A DNA stretch of 64,000 bases, from NCBI GenBank assembly GCA_034670405.1, contig JAXDDX010000090.1, forward strand, positions 62,001 through 126,000. The letters are read 5' to 3'. Both the position numbers and the translations under genes were made by a program. The notes beneath the pieces were generated by a model. That model searched no databases. It saw nothing but the letters and a program-made list of their open reading frames with translations, and was not told where the DNA came from. This stretch comes from Hoplostethus atlanticus. Its lineage: Eukaryota; Chordata; Actinopteri; Trachichthyiformes; Trachichthyidae. Of this stretch, positions 36,888-49,319 are shown one piece after another; position 1 is the first letter of the stretch, and every line of letters begins with the position of its first letter.

Positions 36888-37200
36888 ACAGCAGCAGACA
36901 TCTCATTGGTCGTGTAGGCGGGACTTCCCACTGTGTTGCTTCGCTAAAAACAGTAGCTATTGCCAACTTGTCGCTAGATTTAGTGACTTTTCAGACTGAC
37001 AATGTGCTGACTGCCAAAGCATTTGGCAACCAATTCAGGTTTTCTGCAGATCCTGAAAAGGCCTTAGAATGTGTTGACTTTGATTACCTATATCCAAGGC
37101 CTCAAAAGTACTTGAATAGCCTACAATTACATTTTAGAGGGCCTAAAAATGTTGCAGTTTCTTGGTACGCTGTTTTTCCTAGTGAGAAATCAGTCCAGTA
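36888..37200 (+). repeat. Interspersed repeat G, copy 2
   Basis: Shares GTGTAGGCGGGACTTC and later blocks with 18001-18150. An open frame of about 136 codons crosses it (36791-37201) but shows no domain that I recognise, so I treat it as part of a repeat and not as a gene. Confidence 0.45.
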
Positions 37201-37437
37201 ATACAGCTTTTTTTTCCATGTTCATTTCACTGGTTACATTGGTTACAGTGGCATTAAAATGGTCTTGAATAGTCTTGGTATGGCCGATACCACAAATGTG
37301 CAAATTAGCATGTGACACCATCTGACCCTCACGACAGGGGCACCGAAGACCCATTTTAAACCAGGAAAAACCGTAATGGCAAACCTTCCTAGACATCATC
37401 ATCATCATCAGCTTCTCTTCATAAAAGCATTCATCGT

Positions 37438-37630
37438 CTGGCTCCATTTTTCAACCTTTACTGGCTGCACAGACAAAGAAAAGAGCGCCACCTACAGAAA
37501 CTCAAACTTCAACAGAAAATCCAAGGAGAAAGACGTCACAGTAATTGGCCACACTGTTTGATTGACAGGTGAAAGTGACAATGCAAAAACACCACAGCAA
37601 TGACCGCAAGAAAATTTAGGAGCTTGCGCA
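37438..37630 (-). repeat. Interspersed repeat C, copy 3 (inverted)
   Basis: Reverse complement of the block at 27436-27600, including GACAAAGAAAAGAGCGCCACC. It ends at GCATTACCACTTTAA, which may be its terminus. Confidence 0.7.
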
Positions 37631-37828
37631 TTACCACTTTAAACAACAATCAATCATTTTGAAAAATTCAGAGTGTAAGGAGAATCGCCTCCATGGACTC
37701 CTTGGCTGAAGTACGAATGGTAGACAGCAGCCATATAATAACAGTATAATCGGTGGTACATGGTAGCCTACACTATGCAGCATAATGAATGTGCATTCTG
37801 TAGTTAGCTACCACATGAGTGTGCAAAT

Positions 37829-38047
37829 GTGTTCATCCGCTTCTCTTCTGTAAAAAAAAACACTAAAAGAGAACATTTAAAAAAAAAATTAAAAATGACA
37901 TTCGAGGCTATTTTCCATATTGAACAAAATGTGTGGTGCTCACTCTGCACGATTGAATTGTCTTGGCACAACTCAACCATGTGTATGAAAGAGCATTTGA
38001 AGTTCAAACACCACAGTGCCACTGCATCTATAGTCAGGAATGAATGA
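37829..38047 (+). pseudogene. BED zinc-finger fragment of an hAT transposase
   Basis: Residues from about 37890 read FHIEQNVWCSLCTIELSWHNSTMCMKEHLKFKHH. This has the spacing of a BED zinc finger (C-x2-C, then HL-x3-H at the end) as in hAT transposases and ZBED proteins. The frame is open upstream only through A-rich sequence, and it stops 6 codons after the finger region. No catalytic part is seen nearby, so this is an isolated remnant. Confidence 0.6.
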
Positions 38048-38049
38048 AT

Positions 38050-39160
38050 GAATGTACAGTATGAAAGAATGAATTGATTATCAATATAGTGACCTTCCTT
38101 TAGTAGGTTAGAAAAGAACGCCTCTGAAACACAACGGCAAAGTGGAATTACTGCACGCAGTCAAAATCAGTCAAAAGATATATGTTTATTTTATCTATTT
38201 ATTTACTTATTTTTACATTTTGAAAAGCTTAATACTTTTGGTTTACAATTTACACTGTACGGAAATTAGTCAAAAAGGTGACATTTATTTTTTTCAATAA
38301 CTTGTGTAACTCTGAAATGGTGAAAAAGGTTTTTCTTGATTATAGATTATTCAAATATTTGATGTAAGATTTGATAGACTACTGCAGAGAGCTACTGAAA
38401 CTAGAGAGCCAGTGAGCCGACCACCAAATCAATCATTCAATTGTTCTAATTTCCGGCAAAATATAACAAAGATAACCTTGAAGCAATAAAGCATTCATCA
38501 AGTCTCCTCAAAAATGGTTCACATCGAATGATCCGCACTACACATCTCATGGTCAGCCTATGCTGGTGTCGAACGCCGTAGCCTACCAGCTCCTTTTATA
38601 CCTGTAATGATGGTAATAGGGGTGAAACTTTCAATTCAACCTTACCCTTGCAGATGGAAACCTCCAAAGTGGGGTCTAAAAGCCCGGTGGCAACCCCGGT
38701 CAATGACGTCCAATGAGGCATGCAACATTAAAAATGGTCATATTAGCAGGTCTGGCCTCTTTGATATAGTTTAGCTGATGGCGTTTTTCTCTCCATACAA
38801 GAGAAGACATCACGCATGGGGGCTAGACCTCACTCAGGACTCCAGTGAGGGATTATTATTCCCTCTTGGCTGAGCACCAGCAGGACTCGGCCCTCTCCTT
38901 TCACTCAGCCCTTTGTTTTGGTTTATCTGGCTTAATTGGCTTAATCTATGTCCCTCTGAGGGCCAACAGGCCTGGTGCTGGAGAACCGAAACACAATGGG
39001 AACTCTGAAGAGGAGGGGAGAGGAGAAGAAAGTAAAGAATACAGGAGAGGAGGGGAGAGGAGAGGCTAGTATATATGCCATGGTCTCTACTAACTAAAAC
39101 AAGCAAGGGCCTCAGCTACGGCAACATGCCTGCATCTAAACTTTTATAAAATACTACATT
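38050..39160. other. No recognisable feature
   Basis: A purine-rich tract lies at 39000-39066. Otherwise no repeat or coding signal was recognised. Confidence 0.35.
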
Positions 39161-39164
39161 TCTG

Positions 39165-39245
39165 GGGACAAAGTGGAGCAATGACTGATGACTGACAAGA
39201 TAGCATGATCTGGTCAATATGATAAATTATTAGTTGTAGGTCACC
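39165..39245 (+). repeat. Interspersed repeat F, copy 2
   Basis: Shares GACAAAGTGGAGCAATGACTGA and TAAATTATTAG-TGTAGGT with 6530-6640. Confidence 0.5.
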
Positions 39246-39249
39246 AAAC

Positions 39250-41235
39250 TAACATCTTAGAGGGATCATTTGTCCTAAATGCTCCCTGATGTGGTTTTGT
39301 CAGATTGATTGGCTTCCTAATGCATTTCTGGTGATTTTTGCCTAATGATAAGAACTACCACATCAAATTTTCACTAACTAAGTTGTTGTGAGTGGCACAC
39401 CTTGCAGTACTCAATTGACGGCCATGAAGACCAGCACAATTCCACTGAATAGGATAATCTATTGTAAGGAGCCTGGAACACATTTTTAGCAGTCAGTATT
39501 CTCTGTATGTGAAGATAAAAATAACATTATTATGCTGAGTAAATCTTATGATCCTGTTGGATCCATAAAACCCAACCAAAACCCACTGCATCTTGTTTTA
39601 AAAAAAATGGCATGGTCTGCAATCCGGACAGCAGAGACAGCGCCCCTCTCCCCCTTTCCTTACCCCTGTTGGCCTTTAGCCTGAATAGAGAAGGCCTATT
39701 TAGATCATCTGCTGAGTCCTCAGTCATACAACCATACCACACATTCTTCGCGCATTGTTCCCACCATTCTGCCTGACAGAACCACAGGAATCTCCTGTTG
39801 GATTCCTGATCCATTCCCAGCGGGGATCCTAGCTATTCCCAGCTGGGATCCTGGTCCATTCCCAGCAGCCGTGCTTGGCCACCACCATGCTACCTGGCAC
39901 ACTGAGGGAGAAAGGGATTTTGTGGCATCCACAAATGATCACAGACTGACCAAGAATCCCATACTGCCCTGACTCATTAGGGTGGGGTATTATTAAAGTT
40001 AGATTTTGATACCAAGATTGGGAACTTGAATTCAATCCAGAAACCAAATGATACCTTAGTATTAGTATCTTGCGTTTCAAAAAGTACCTCAGACAATGTT
40101 TGCACTGCATTTAAAACATACATATACTTCATCATACAAATCATCATACAAAACTGTGGAGTCTCCTGCGACTAAGGTAGTGCCTAGGGTGGCTGCAACA
40201 TCACAGCAACAGTCGCCAGAGGTAATGTGAATCATAGAGTAGACTGAGTGGCCTTTGGCTTGAATTTTAACAATCACATTGCCTTACTTAGCTCTTACAT
40301 GAAGTGAAACAAAATGTTGTACAAGGTCCGGCTATGCACGACTCAACTATTGTTAATGCAATTTAACAATTGTTAGCACCACCTGCAGCATGCTTGTAGT
40401 AGCAAAAGATGGAGTCAGGCTATCTGCCACAGTGCTGATAATGTCAGGGGTACTGACGTGGCCTCGCTAGCTATGTTGGAGTTTGATTCTTTCAGTATCA
40501 CATGGCATTGGTTGCATTTCACTCTGCTCCAGTTTTGTCATATGGTATAATATCATCTTCGGTCGCTTCTTTTTTGACAAAAAAAACAAGTGCTGAAAGT
40601 CATTCCGAGGTGAATTTGCACACTGAAGCAGTCTAATGGGTTTGTTTGGGCTTCAGTACGCAGCACGTTGTTCTGTCGAGTAAAGTCGAATGCCAATCAT
40701 GAGTGAAGGAGAATACAGGCACATACAAAACCCACATTTGTACCGCAGCCTTCCTGTCCACATTCTGCACCACACTAACATACCCCCGAGGCTCTGGAGG
40801 TGTGATTCCCTTTCTTAAAGACCACCTGCTCCTTTGTTGACCAGCTGGCCAGCTACTGTTAGGGGCACAGTTGCAGATGATGACATGATCACAATGTTGC
40901 CTACTGGCTTCTTACATACCATGCATTTTGTCATGAGATCTTTCTTCAATTTGCTCCTAGGAGCATTGGAAACCATTCCATTTATTTCTTGAGATGAATA
41001 GAATAGTTTCTAAAGAGACGTCTATCATATGAATTCTACAAATTCCTTCTGTCTTAACAAAACATTGTGGTTCTTTACAACCACAACTGTGGTGAGACCT
41101 ATGATTACAGTAGTCATTCTTATACATTCTCGAATTGGGATAATTTTGAGTGAATAAAATAGTGAAAAAACTATTCCTCCTCTCACTAGGGACCCCCTGG
41201 GGGACAATGGACCCCGCTTTGAGAGTTACTCCTTC
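39250..41235. other. No recognisable gene
   Basis: Between 39.77 and 39.88 kb there is a local cluster of imperfect repeats (TTCCCAGC-GGGATCCT and related), three or four short units. Nothing else was recognised. Confidence 0.35.
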
Positions 41236-41239
41236 ATAT

Positions 41240-41330
41240 AAAGTTGTGAGAAAAAGTTTGTGAATTTGATTTACCTGCATTGCTGTATAAATGGCCTCTA
41301 AAATGTGGTCTGATCTTGATGGAGCGGTTT
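41240..41330 (+). mobile_element. Tc1/mariner 5' end fragment
   Basis: AGTTGTGAGAAAAAGTTTGT and the following CCTGCATTGCTGTATAAAT...TCTGATCTTGAT match the start of the fragment at 18886. It directly abuts the hAT relic that follows. Confidence 0.55.
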
Positions 41331-41377
41331 CTAACCGGTGGGAGCATGACATCTCAAACGCAAAGCGCAATGCAGTA

Positions 41378-42060
41378 GGAAATATGACGAGAATTTGGAG
41401 TATGGCTTTACTCAGCGATGGAGGGGATCCACGTCCTCAAGTGTGCGGTTTGTGGCAATGTCTTGTCAAATCAGAGCCTTAAACCTTCTAAAATGCTACG
41501 GCACTTACAAACCCAAGACAAATCACTGCAGACAAAGCCACTGGAATTTTTCGAATGAAAGCTACAGGAGCTACGAGGCCAAAGATCTATCATACAGAAA
41601 GCCATTACAGTGAATGAGGAGGCACTTCATGCCTCTTTCATTATCTCTCATTGTATTGCCAAAACTGGAAAGCCACACACTTTAGGTGAGACTTTCTTCT
41701 TACCACACTAAGGAAACACTTTCAATTATGTGTGCAAAGCGCAGCAAATCAACTATCATTGATGCTAGTGTCGGACGATACCGTGGCTAATCGCATGGGC
41801 TGCACGGCAATGGACGTGAAAGAGCAGGTCATCACAAAAATGTAATTGATTATTGTTTGTGTCAGATTGTTGATGAAGAACAAATGAATGAGGATTTTTT
41901 GTTTTTGTTCTGCCTCTTACCCAACTGGTGAACAGTGAGCTTTTCGCCTTTTTGGCTTGAGCATGAAATTGAGTGGAAGAACTGTGTGGGAATGCGCTCT
42001 GACGGTGCACAGGCTAAGACAGGTAAACACAGTGGATTGGTGACACAGTGGAATGCCGCC
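41378..42060 (+). pseudogene. hAT transposase relic, ZBED5/FAM200-like
   Basis: Joining blocks across frames gives YDENLEYGFT, then CGNVLSNQSLKPSKMLRHL (the BED finger end), SLQTKPLEFF, ELRGQRSIIQKAITVNEEAL, HASFIISHCIAKTGKPHTL, then TVANRMGCTAMDVKEQVITK and much later NCVGMRSDGAQAKTGKHSG. The order matches the ZBED5/FAM200/SCAND3 kind of hAT-derived protein: BED finger, GKP-T-GE block, DxKEQ block, CVG-xTDGAxAMxG-HSG block. Several frameshifts, stops and a deletion between the last two blocks show that it is dead. No termini were identified. Confidence 0.75.
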
Positions 42061-42533
42061 TGACCTCAAACAAGCGATGGATGAAGCAGCCCATACAGTC
42101 ATCTCTATCAAAACGAGTGCAACAAGTAGTTCTCTATCTAGAGATGGGAGCAGATCAGATCAGATATACCATAGCGAAGTACGAGTAGCATCTCTGCTGC
42201 AATCAGCAATACACACACACTTGCCAGAGAGAATGACATCCACTATTAGGCTGGGGATTTCATTGTCGCTGCACAGACCACAGAGACGAGAAAGTGGAAG
42301 AAAGGGTATGCCAGAAAAAGTGGGGGATGACAGAAGATAGGAGGCAAAGCATGATCAGACAGTATGATGTAATGCCATAGCACCTCAGCGCCATATTGGG
42401 AAAGCTGATGCCACAAAACCATACTGATCACACACACACACAGGATCTAATGAAAAATTCATGGCTGCTCTGTCCAGCCTCATGCTGCCTCATGTTAAAT
42501 GCATGGCCTGCTCTTTCACTTGTCTCTCTCTCT

Positions 42534-42557
42534 CACACACACACACACTCACACACA

Positions 42558-42596
<39 letters not shown>
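42534..42596. repeat. (CA)n microsatellite
   Basis: About 30 CA units with two CTCA interruptions, preceded by a short (TC)n run. Confidence 0.97.
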
Positions 42597-42598
<2 letters not shown>

Positions 42599-42599
42599 C

Positions 42600-43250
42600 G
42601 CCCCAGCTAACTCAATATTAGCACCACGGTTGATCCATCATGTGTAAAACAGTTTTGGGGGTAAAACGATCATGCAGGTGGACATCCTCTCCAAATAAGG
42701 TTTAATAAGCTAATAACCTTTGCAGAAATCAACATACTTGTTTTTGGGAGGATGAAAAAAAAGAGTCTTACGTCAAAGTGACATTTTTTGTGTGTGTGGG
42801 AGTCAGAATAAGCACGGATGCATTTCAGACATCTAGATCTGCGTCAGGGTCTGTCAACAGAAATGACGATGAAGACCCAGATAGTTGAAACACGTCTGTG
42901 GCTGTTTGATGTAAATACAGCGCATGGTACACAAAGCGCAGGTACGAAGATGGAAGAGAAAGTCCTTGAGTGTGTCCGAGAAAATTAATTTTCTCCTGTG
43001 CAAAAAGGTAACCCCCCTCCCCAGAATGCCCCACCACCACAAATAAAGTTCTTAGCTAAGGGAAACGTTGTAAAGATCCAACTCAAAAAACAGAAAGGCA
43101 ACTACTTTACAGGCTATAGCTTCAGCTCAGTTCAAAATGCAACCCTCCAAGTATTCTTTTTAGATGTTCTTCTAAGATACAAAGACTGACCACAATACAC
43201 AATACACCCAACACTGCTTATTTCTGTTGCACTGGCTCCAAGAATTAGGC
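42600..43250. other. No recognisable feature
   Basis: No coding motif or delimited repeat. Confidence 0.35.
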
Positions 43251-43251
43251 T

Positions 43252-43472
43252 GCAGTAGTTAAAGGTCCAGTATTCAACTTGTGTATCGATAGTCCTGCCC
43301 TGCGCCCCCCTCAGTTGGTCAAATACCCGCCCCAACACTTGTCGCTGATCTTGATGAGCTGTCTACCTTGAGACGACATCTATCCTGAGCCTGAGGTAGA
43401 CAGCATCTGTAAAGCCGCCACAGGCGTTGAAGAAGCAGATGGCGAACGCAGCCCATCTGCAATAAAAAATTG
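43252..43472 (-). repeat. Interspersed repeat D, copy 2 (inverted)
   Basis: Reverse complement of the 6015-6228 repeat, sharing GCAGATGGGCTGCGTT, GGTAGACAGCTCATCAAGAT and GACAAGTGTTGG. Confidence 0.6.
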
Positions 43473-43474
43473 CC

Positions 43475-44480
43475 TCTTCTTGCAAACACGGTGAATAAAC
43501 TGCAAAACGTCTTCGAGAAAACAGCGTTTGTACATCTGCTTATTGTAAAACAAGAGAGTAATACTTTCCGGAAAGTGCAAACCCGTAAACGGCATTCATG
43601 ACAAACATTCAGTACAGTAATAGGAATTCTTTGCTGAACAATTCAAATCTTATTTCATGAACAAGATAAAGTGCTTATTTAAGAACTTTGTGTCAATCAA
43701 ATGTTCTAATGCAGACGTCAAAGTGCCCTTTAAAATTGCCTTTGTGCAAGTCTGTATAAGTTCGGTCTCTCTGTCCTGCCATAACATTACCTAATGATGA
43801 CTTTGACACCACAGGAAGTACAAATTGCTCCATTAGGGCTGTGTGACAGGCTCTGTGCCCTGCAGACTTCTCAAAACAATGCGGCTGCGGTTTTCAAGTC
43901 ATTGGTCACACAGCAACAACAAAAGCTACGGCAAGCATCGTGATACTTTTCTGCATGATTATGTGGCTTCCAATATTCTGTGGTATATTCAGTTTTCTGC
44001 AAAAAAGTGATGCGATTGCAGTATTGCGGATTACTGGCAGACCTGTTTATTCTGTTTACCCTTTTGATCTACACCGAGTGGACAAAACATGAGGGCGACC
44101 TGCTTTTTCCATGGCTGACCAAGTGAATCCAGATGAAAGCTGTGATTCCTTAGTGATTTCACCTTTTAAATCCACTTAAGGGGATGGGGGAGATGGAGAT
44201 GAATGAGAGGAGACATTTAAGAGGGTTTTTAGTCCTTTTGGCAATCATGGACATGGATTGTGCAGAATGTGGTTACAAATAAACAGTAGGAAGGTGTTCC
44301 TAATATTTTGTACACCGAGCGTAGTTTAGAATGATGAGAGGATGCTTGCAGACTAAGTATTTCATTGCCAGCTAACAACTACTGATGTGTTGTACTGTGA
44401 CTGTGTATTTGACAAATACATTTTGGTGTGATAACGATTGTTGCTAATACTGGCAGCTCAGAGACATTGTGCATCTATGT
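43475..44480. other. No recognisable feature
   Basis: No coding motif or repeat boundary recognised. Confidence 0.35.
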
Positions 44481-44481
44481 A

Positions 44482-44711
44482 CAGCTCTGGAAAAAATTAA
44501 GAGACCACTCCAAATTATCAGTTTCTCTGGTTTTACTATTTATAGGTATGTGTTTGAGTAAAATTAACATTTTTGTTTTATTCTATAAACTACTGACATG
44601 AGTTGTGCCTGTGTTGGAATTCAACAGACACTGGAATGGAATGGCGCCATACATGTAGAGATGCTGATTTAAGAAAAAATTGGAGTGGTCTCTTAATTTT
44701 TTCTAGAGCTG
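44482..44711. mobile_element. Tc1/mariner-type MITE
   Basis: Starts CAGCTCTGGAAAAAATTAAG and ends, read in reverse, CAGCTCTAGAAAAAATTAAG, an inverted repeat of about 30 bp continuing through AGACCACTCC. The dinucleotide TA flanks both ends (44480-44481 and 44712-44713). At 230 bp it has no coding capacity. The sequence next to the left terminus matches a well-known teleost Tc1-like family. Confidence 0.92.
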
Positions 44712-44714
44712 TAT

Positions 44715-46340
44715 GCGTGTATCTATGTATCTATGCCTGCTTGTCTCTGTCGTCTAAGTCCCTCTCTTCAACACCGTCATATTAACCTACTAAGTATTCC
44801 CACTGGTTGCGGCTGTGAGAATCCAATGAATTAAAGCAGACGTGTTTTGTCCCGGGAGGATGGGCAGACCAAAGAATTTGAATGTCTCTGAGACTGTAAT
44901 TACCTGGGGTCACACATGACAACATCACTAACTGGCCCGCCAATAATCCTGTCCTTAGAGGACACAACAAATCACAGTGGAAAACACACCACACACACAC
45001 ACACACAATCTCAAACTGTCTCTGAAACCTTTGGAAGTGTGATATAAAATGAGTACGTAGTGTGTGTTGATTTCTTTCTACACGAGAAGTTCCCATATGT
45101 ACATTAGCATGAACGTCTGAGTACACAGCCAATGTTACTGGACATAATAAGATGGCCCATAATGCATTACTGCTGTGTAACCTGGTGTGGATGACGAAGT
45201 GCCTGGTGCTGGCAATATTCCAAATTCAAATGACTACAAATGTAATGAAACAATATTTATTTCACTAACATGGCTCACATGTCATTAATTATTATTAAAA
45301 CACTAACAGTGAATTCAGATCAAGTATCTCATTGTTGAAAATGCACTTACTGCTGCTATACAGGCATGCAAGCTTGTTAGCCTACTTGTGGTAATTTACC
45401 GTAGAGGTTAGCAACTAGCTAGCTTGCCTCAATTATGGTAACTCACACTAGCCACATGCATTGAGGCTGCAAACAAATATGCAGGTTTAATAATTGAACA
45501 ACAAAAAACTGCATACATGTTGGTCCCATTCATCCAAGCACCAATGAGGAGTTTTTCTGATGGTCCTGGCTGTGGGTTGTGGGTTGGATAACCTAAACCT
45601 AAGTATAGAAACAATAAGAGTGGATGGTTTTGAAGAGCTTAGTGATGTGGCTAGAGAAAGAGAATGAGTAAATAATCAAGTCAAATTAGTCGCAATAAAT
45701 GTTTCCAACAGATTTCACCTGTGGTTGTTAAAGGGCTTTGGCCCCATTGGTCATCTTACCCAATACCTGACGAAAGGATGAGCACAAAAATCATCTCCTA
45801 ACTTCTCAAAACAAAATGCCAATCATCATGATTAGTCCATTACGAATCAATAGCAATTTTGTTTTTGCCGTCTGGCTTACTTTGCTCATTTACTGTGTAA
45901 ACCAGACAAGTTACAATCAAAGTCTCGTGGGGAGAGAGATTGTCTATTTTACCAAACTGAACAAGCTTGGCAGGTTTAGACGTGTGTCATTAAAATGAAC
46001 TAACCATCCAGCCTTATTGGGATTAGTAGTGTCTTGAACCTCCAGTGGGTGGGGAGATTTTGTTCCAAAACAGCATTTTGTAACCCAGAAATCTCAGCAC
46101 CTGGCCAAGTAATCATTGAGTCATTGGTATTGATCAGCAACCCCATCAAACCTGCACAGATAAGTGACGTTTGGTTGTTACAGCTCCCCTTTTATTATAA
46201 CGTATCAATCCTGTCCTGCTGCCTTGTCGGATTTACCACGCAGAAGCTGAAAGAACCCCATTCTGTTTCCTTGGGAGAACCTTGATGAATTTTTGAAGAA
46301 CTCGTAATGCCTGGTTTACAGTTGTTGGTAAATATGTGAA
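44715..46340. other. Mostly unassigned; partial MITE copy near 46.1 kb
   Basis: The block 46080-46165 matches the interior of the MITE at 32124-32384. Otherwise nothing was recognised. Confidence 0.4.
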
Positions 46341-46346
46341 TCGGGT

Positions 46347-46858
46347 TGTGGCGGACTGGGGGGAGGGAGGGTGGTAGGTTCGGCTGGACTCAGTGGCTGC
46401 GGCCAATTAAAGCTGATTGCAGCCGGGCCTTTTTAACCTGTGTGTGGATGTGTGAGTGGGAGGGACGCGCCAGTGTGAGAGGCTGGCGGCGTGGATGTAG
46501 GAGCCGGCAGCGATCGGGAGGATCGAGGGCCGGCAGACTGGAGGAGGGAGACGCGCGCTCTCCCACTCCGTCCTCTGCAGCTCGCGCCCTCGCCTCCGTC
46601 CCGGCACTCCAGCCGCGGATCCCGCTCAGACGCGACTGTGGCTGGCTCGCTCTCTGCTCCTCCAGTCTGCCGGCCCTCGATCCTCCCGATCGCTGCCGGC
46701 TCCTACATCCACGCCGCCAGCCTCTCACACTGGCGCATCCCTCTCGCTCACACATCCACACACACAGGTTAAAAAGGCCCGGCTGCAATCAGCTTTAATT
46801 GGCCGCAGCCGCTGAGTCCAGCCAAACCTACCACCCTCCCTCCCCCCAGTCTGCCACA
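46347..46858. mobile_element. GC-rich fold-back element, ~200-bp arms
   Basis: Arms 46347-46546 and 46657-46858 are reverse complements at roughly 96% identity, from TGTGGC(G/A)GACTGGGG at the outer ends to CCGGCAGACTGGAGGAG at the inner ends. The spacer of 110 bp is CpG-rich. The 5-bp word CGGGT lies directly outside both ends (46342-46346 and 46859-46863), consistent with a target-site duplication. Open frames of 130-150 codons on both strands are mirror images caused by the inverted arms. No protein similarity was recognised and no known family fits. Confidence 0.8.
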
Positions 46859-46869
46859 CGGGTCTATAG

Positions 46870-47430
46870 AGAGAGACGGGTAAAGGGAAACCTGCCCTTT
46901 GTATTTTTACTTTGTGACATTGTTCTGTTTCTCGAACCAGTGGAAGGACTGATCTTGCCTGAGTCACCAACACACAGTCAGATCTAGAGGAAACTCATTA
47001 GACATGCAGTGAGGTTGCCTTGAGGCTGTTCTTGCTCTGAGATTTCACTTTGGACAGATCTCTCTCTCTCATCTCCTATGTTAGCAGATCAGTCTCTCCT
47101 CCTCTCCAACTCTAAAATGTTTAGCTCTAGAAATATTGTCCCTGCCTACTCCCACACTCCTTTACTTCCTCGGTCCAAAAGGAGGAGCCAGTGAAATTGC
47201 AGGGCAGATGAAAAATGTGTGGACAGATGTGTCACATTTGACCAGAAATCATCTAGTGAGGTCTTAGAGCCTTAGAGCCTAGACTGAGTGGTGGTGTGCT
47301 GGCTGGCCTGATCAAGCACACCTTCCTCCAAGGTACCCCAATTAGATTATCAATGGCCATTTTCATGAGTAGCTTAGTCAAATCTTTTCTTTATTTTATT
47401 ATTTCATAGGGCTACTGCTATAGGGCGGAA
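46870..47430. other. No recognisable feature
   Basis: Unique-looking sequence up to the next hAT element. Confidence 0.35.
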
Positions 47431-47442
47431 ATAGGTTGAATA

Positions 47443-49289
47443 TAGGGCTGGGCGATATGGCTTATAAATAATATCTCAATATTTTTAGGCTATGCCGCGA
47501 TATACGATATATATCTCGATATTTTCACATTTTCTCTAAAACAACATAACTGTTTGATTTAACCCTTTGATGCGTACGATCATACCAGTGTGATCATTCT
47601 AGTAGTCCCTGCAGCGTACGATAACACGTGTCTTCTCCTTAAAACACACCCTCAGGCTGCGTAAGTGAGGTCTTACTAAATTAAACACTGTCACACTTTA
47701 CTCTATACCTAGTGTACTTTGATCGGGCGCATTTGACCGGGCACAGTTGCCACAACGGATTACGCTGCAGCCATAGCAGCCCATTTTGCGACTGCCGGCT
47801 AAGGCGATCTCGCGGGCAATTCCAAAACTTTTTGTACCTATTTTGGGGTATAAATGACGAATATGTACATATAGAGCCCAGGTTTAAAAAATACCAGAAT
47901 TCCCCTTTAAGGTTTCATGGATGAAGCACAGTGCTAAGTTTCTCAATACTAAAGCTATCAGTGAAATTAAATTATGGCCTGTACTACTCAACATCAACAA
48001 TGTTTAAATAGGGCCTGTACCATGGTAAATTATTTATACAATAATTACCATGGTAAAACTAAAATTACGATCAAACTACTATGACAGTTTTTTTGTAACC
48101 TGGCCTCTTTCCACCACTAGATGGCACTCTTTCACTAATAAATTAATGGGATCCGTCAAATTTATTAGTGGAAATCTAGCATAAGAGAAGCTGCTCTGAC
48201 ATGGAGTACAATAACGTTAGCTGAAAAGACATAACATACATAACCTACAGAGCTAATGATATTAGTCAAAACCATATAACATAGTCAGCCAAGTGAAAAA
48301 AGCGAATGTCCTTACCTCAGGTGAGTGAGCGCCACTGACTCAAAATGAGCTATACAGTGCAGGGAGAGAGTGGTGTGTTCACAGACAAGCGTTGGCTGCT
48401 GTGTCAGGCTACATCCACACTGAAACTAAAAGGATCTCCGTCCACACAAGCGTTTTAGCACCGTTTCAGAAATTATCTCCGTCCAGGCTAATACGCCTGA
48501 AAACGCATATCACGTAACCATTCACCTACACTGGGCATGCGCGTGCCGGTGTAAACAGGAAGCAGATTGTCTGCTCTGCTGTTGCTTAAGAGCAGGTCCT
48601 GACAGTTGAGTAGAATTTTTTGCTCAATGCAGTTCACTCATATGAGCTGACAGAAATACACTGTAGGAATCGTTAAGGAGATTCGTCCGTCACAAGTCAC
48701 CCAAATTGATGTGAAAAAAGCGCCCTTCGCCAAAAAGCCAATAACTTTATTTGAAGGTTTTTTCTGCACATGCCTTTTTGACTGAAATCTGTGAGGCTAT
48801 TCCCCATTTCTAGTGTGACAATAAATAGAAACAGTAGCCTAACTCCACATGAAAAAAGCACACAGTAGGCCTCATAGCCTATTTCAAATGAACCGAACAA
48901 TACATACATGCCCCGAACCCTGACTAGCGAACTGAACGGTTCGGATTTTTTACTTGAACCGTTCCATCCCTAGTAAACACACACACACAGTACGTTTTTA
49001 ATTTCGCGATCTTCCTCCATTTTGAATTGACGTTAACTCAGTCAGGACAATGATTGACCGTTAAACTGATGGGCGTGGTTAGTTAGTTTGGGGTGTCTGT
49101 GACTGTGTGTGTGAGAGAGGGAGAGCGAGAGCAAATCTCCTGCATGTAAACGCGGCCTGCTTTTAATACATAAATAAATTACTAAAATGCGCAACGAATA
49201 TCTCGATATAACGATATGGTCATCTGCCATATCGCACATAAAATGATATTCGAATATATCGGATATATTCGATACATCGCGCACCACTA
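47443..49289. mobile_element. Non-autonomous hAT element with 8-bp duplication
   Basis: Starts TAGGGCTGGGCGATATGG and ends in CGCGCACCACTA, an imperfect inverted repeat. Subterminal sequences are rich in CGATAT/ATATCG words on both sides. The perfect 8-bp repeat GTTGAATA flanks it (47435-47442 and 49290-49297). The 1.85 kb interior encodes no transposase and looks composite. It includes TTAACCCTTTGATGCGTACG near 47558, which resembles a piggyBac-type end, and GAACCGTTCCATCCCTAG near 48957, which resembles the end of a further hAT MITE. Confidence 0.9.
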
Positions 49290-49319
49290 GTTGAATATAT
49301 TGAAGAGTAACAGGAGAAC

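Noticed and set aside
36791..37201. 136-codon plus-strand open frame
   Set aside because: Part of it is interspersed repeat G and no domain is recognisable, so it is not called as a gene.
46346..46798. 150-codon plus-strand and 132-codon minus-strand open frames
   Set aside because: They are mirror images produced by the inverted arms of the fold-back element and show no protein motif.
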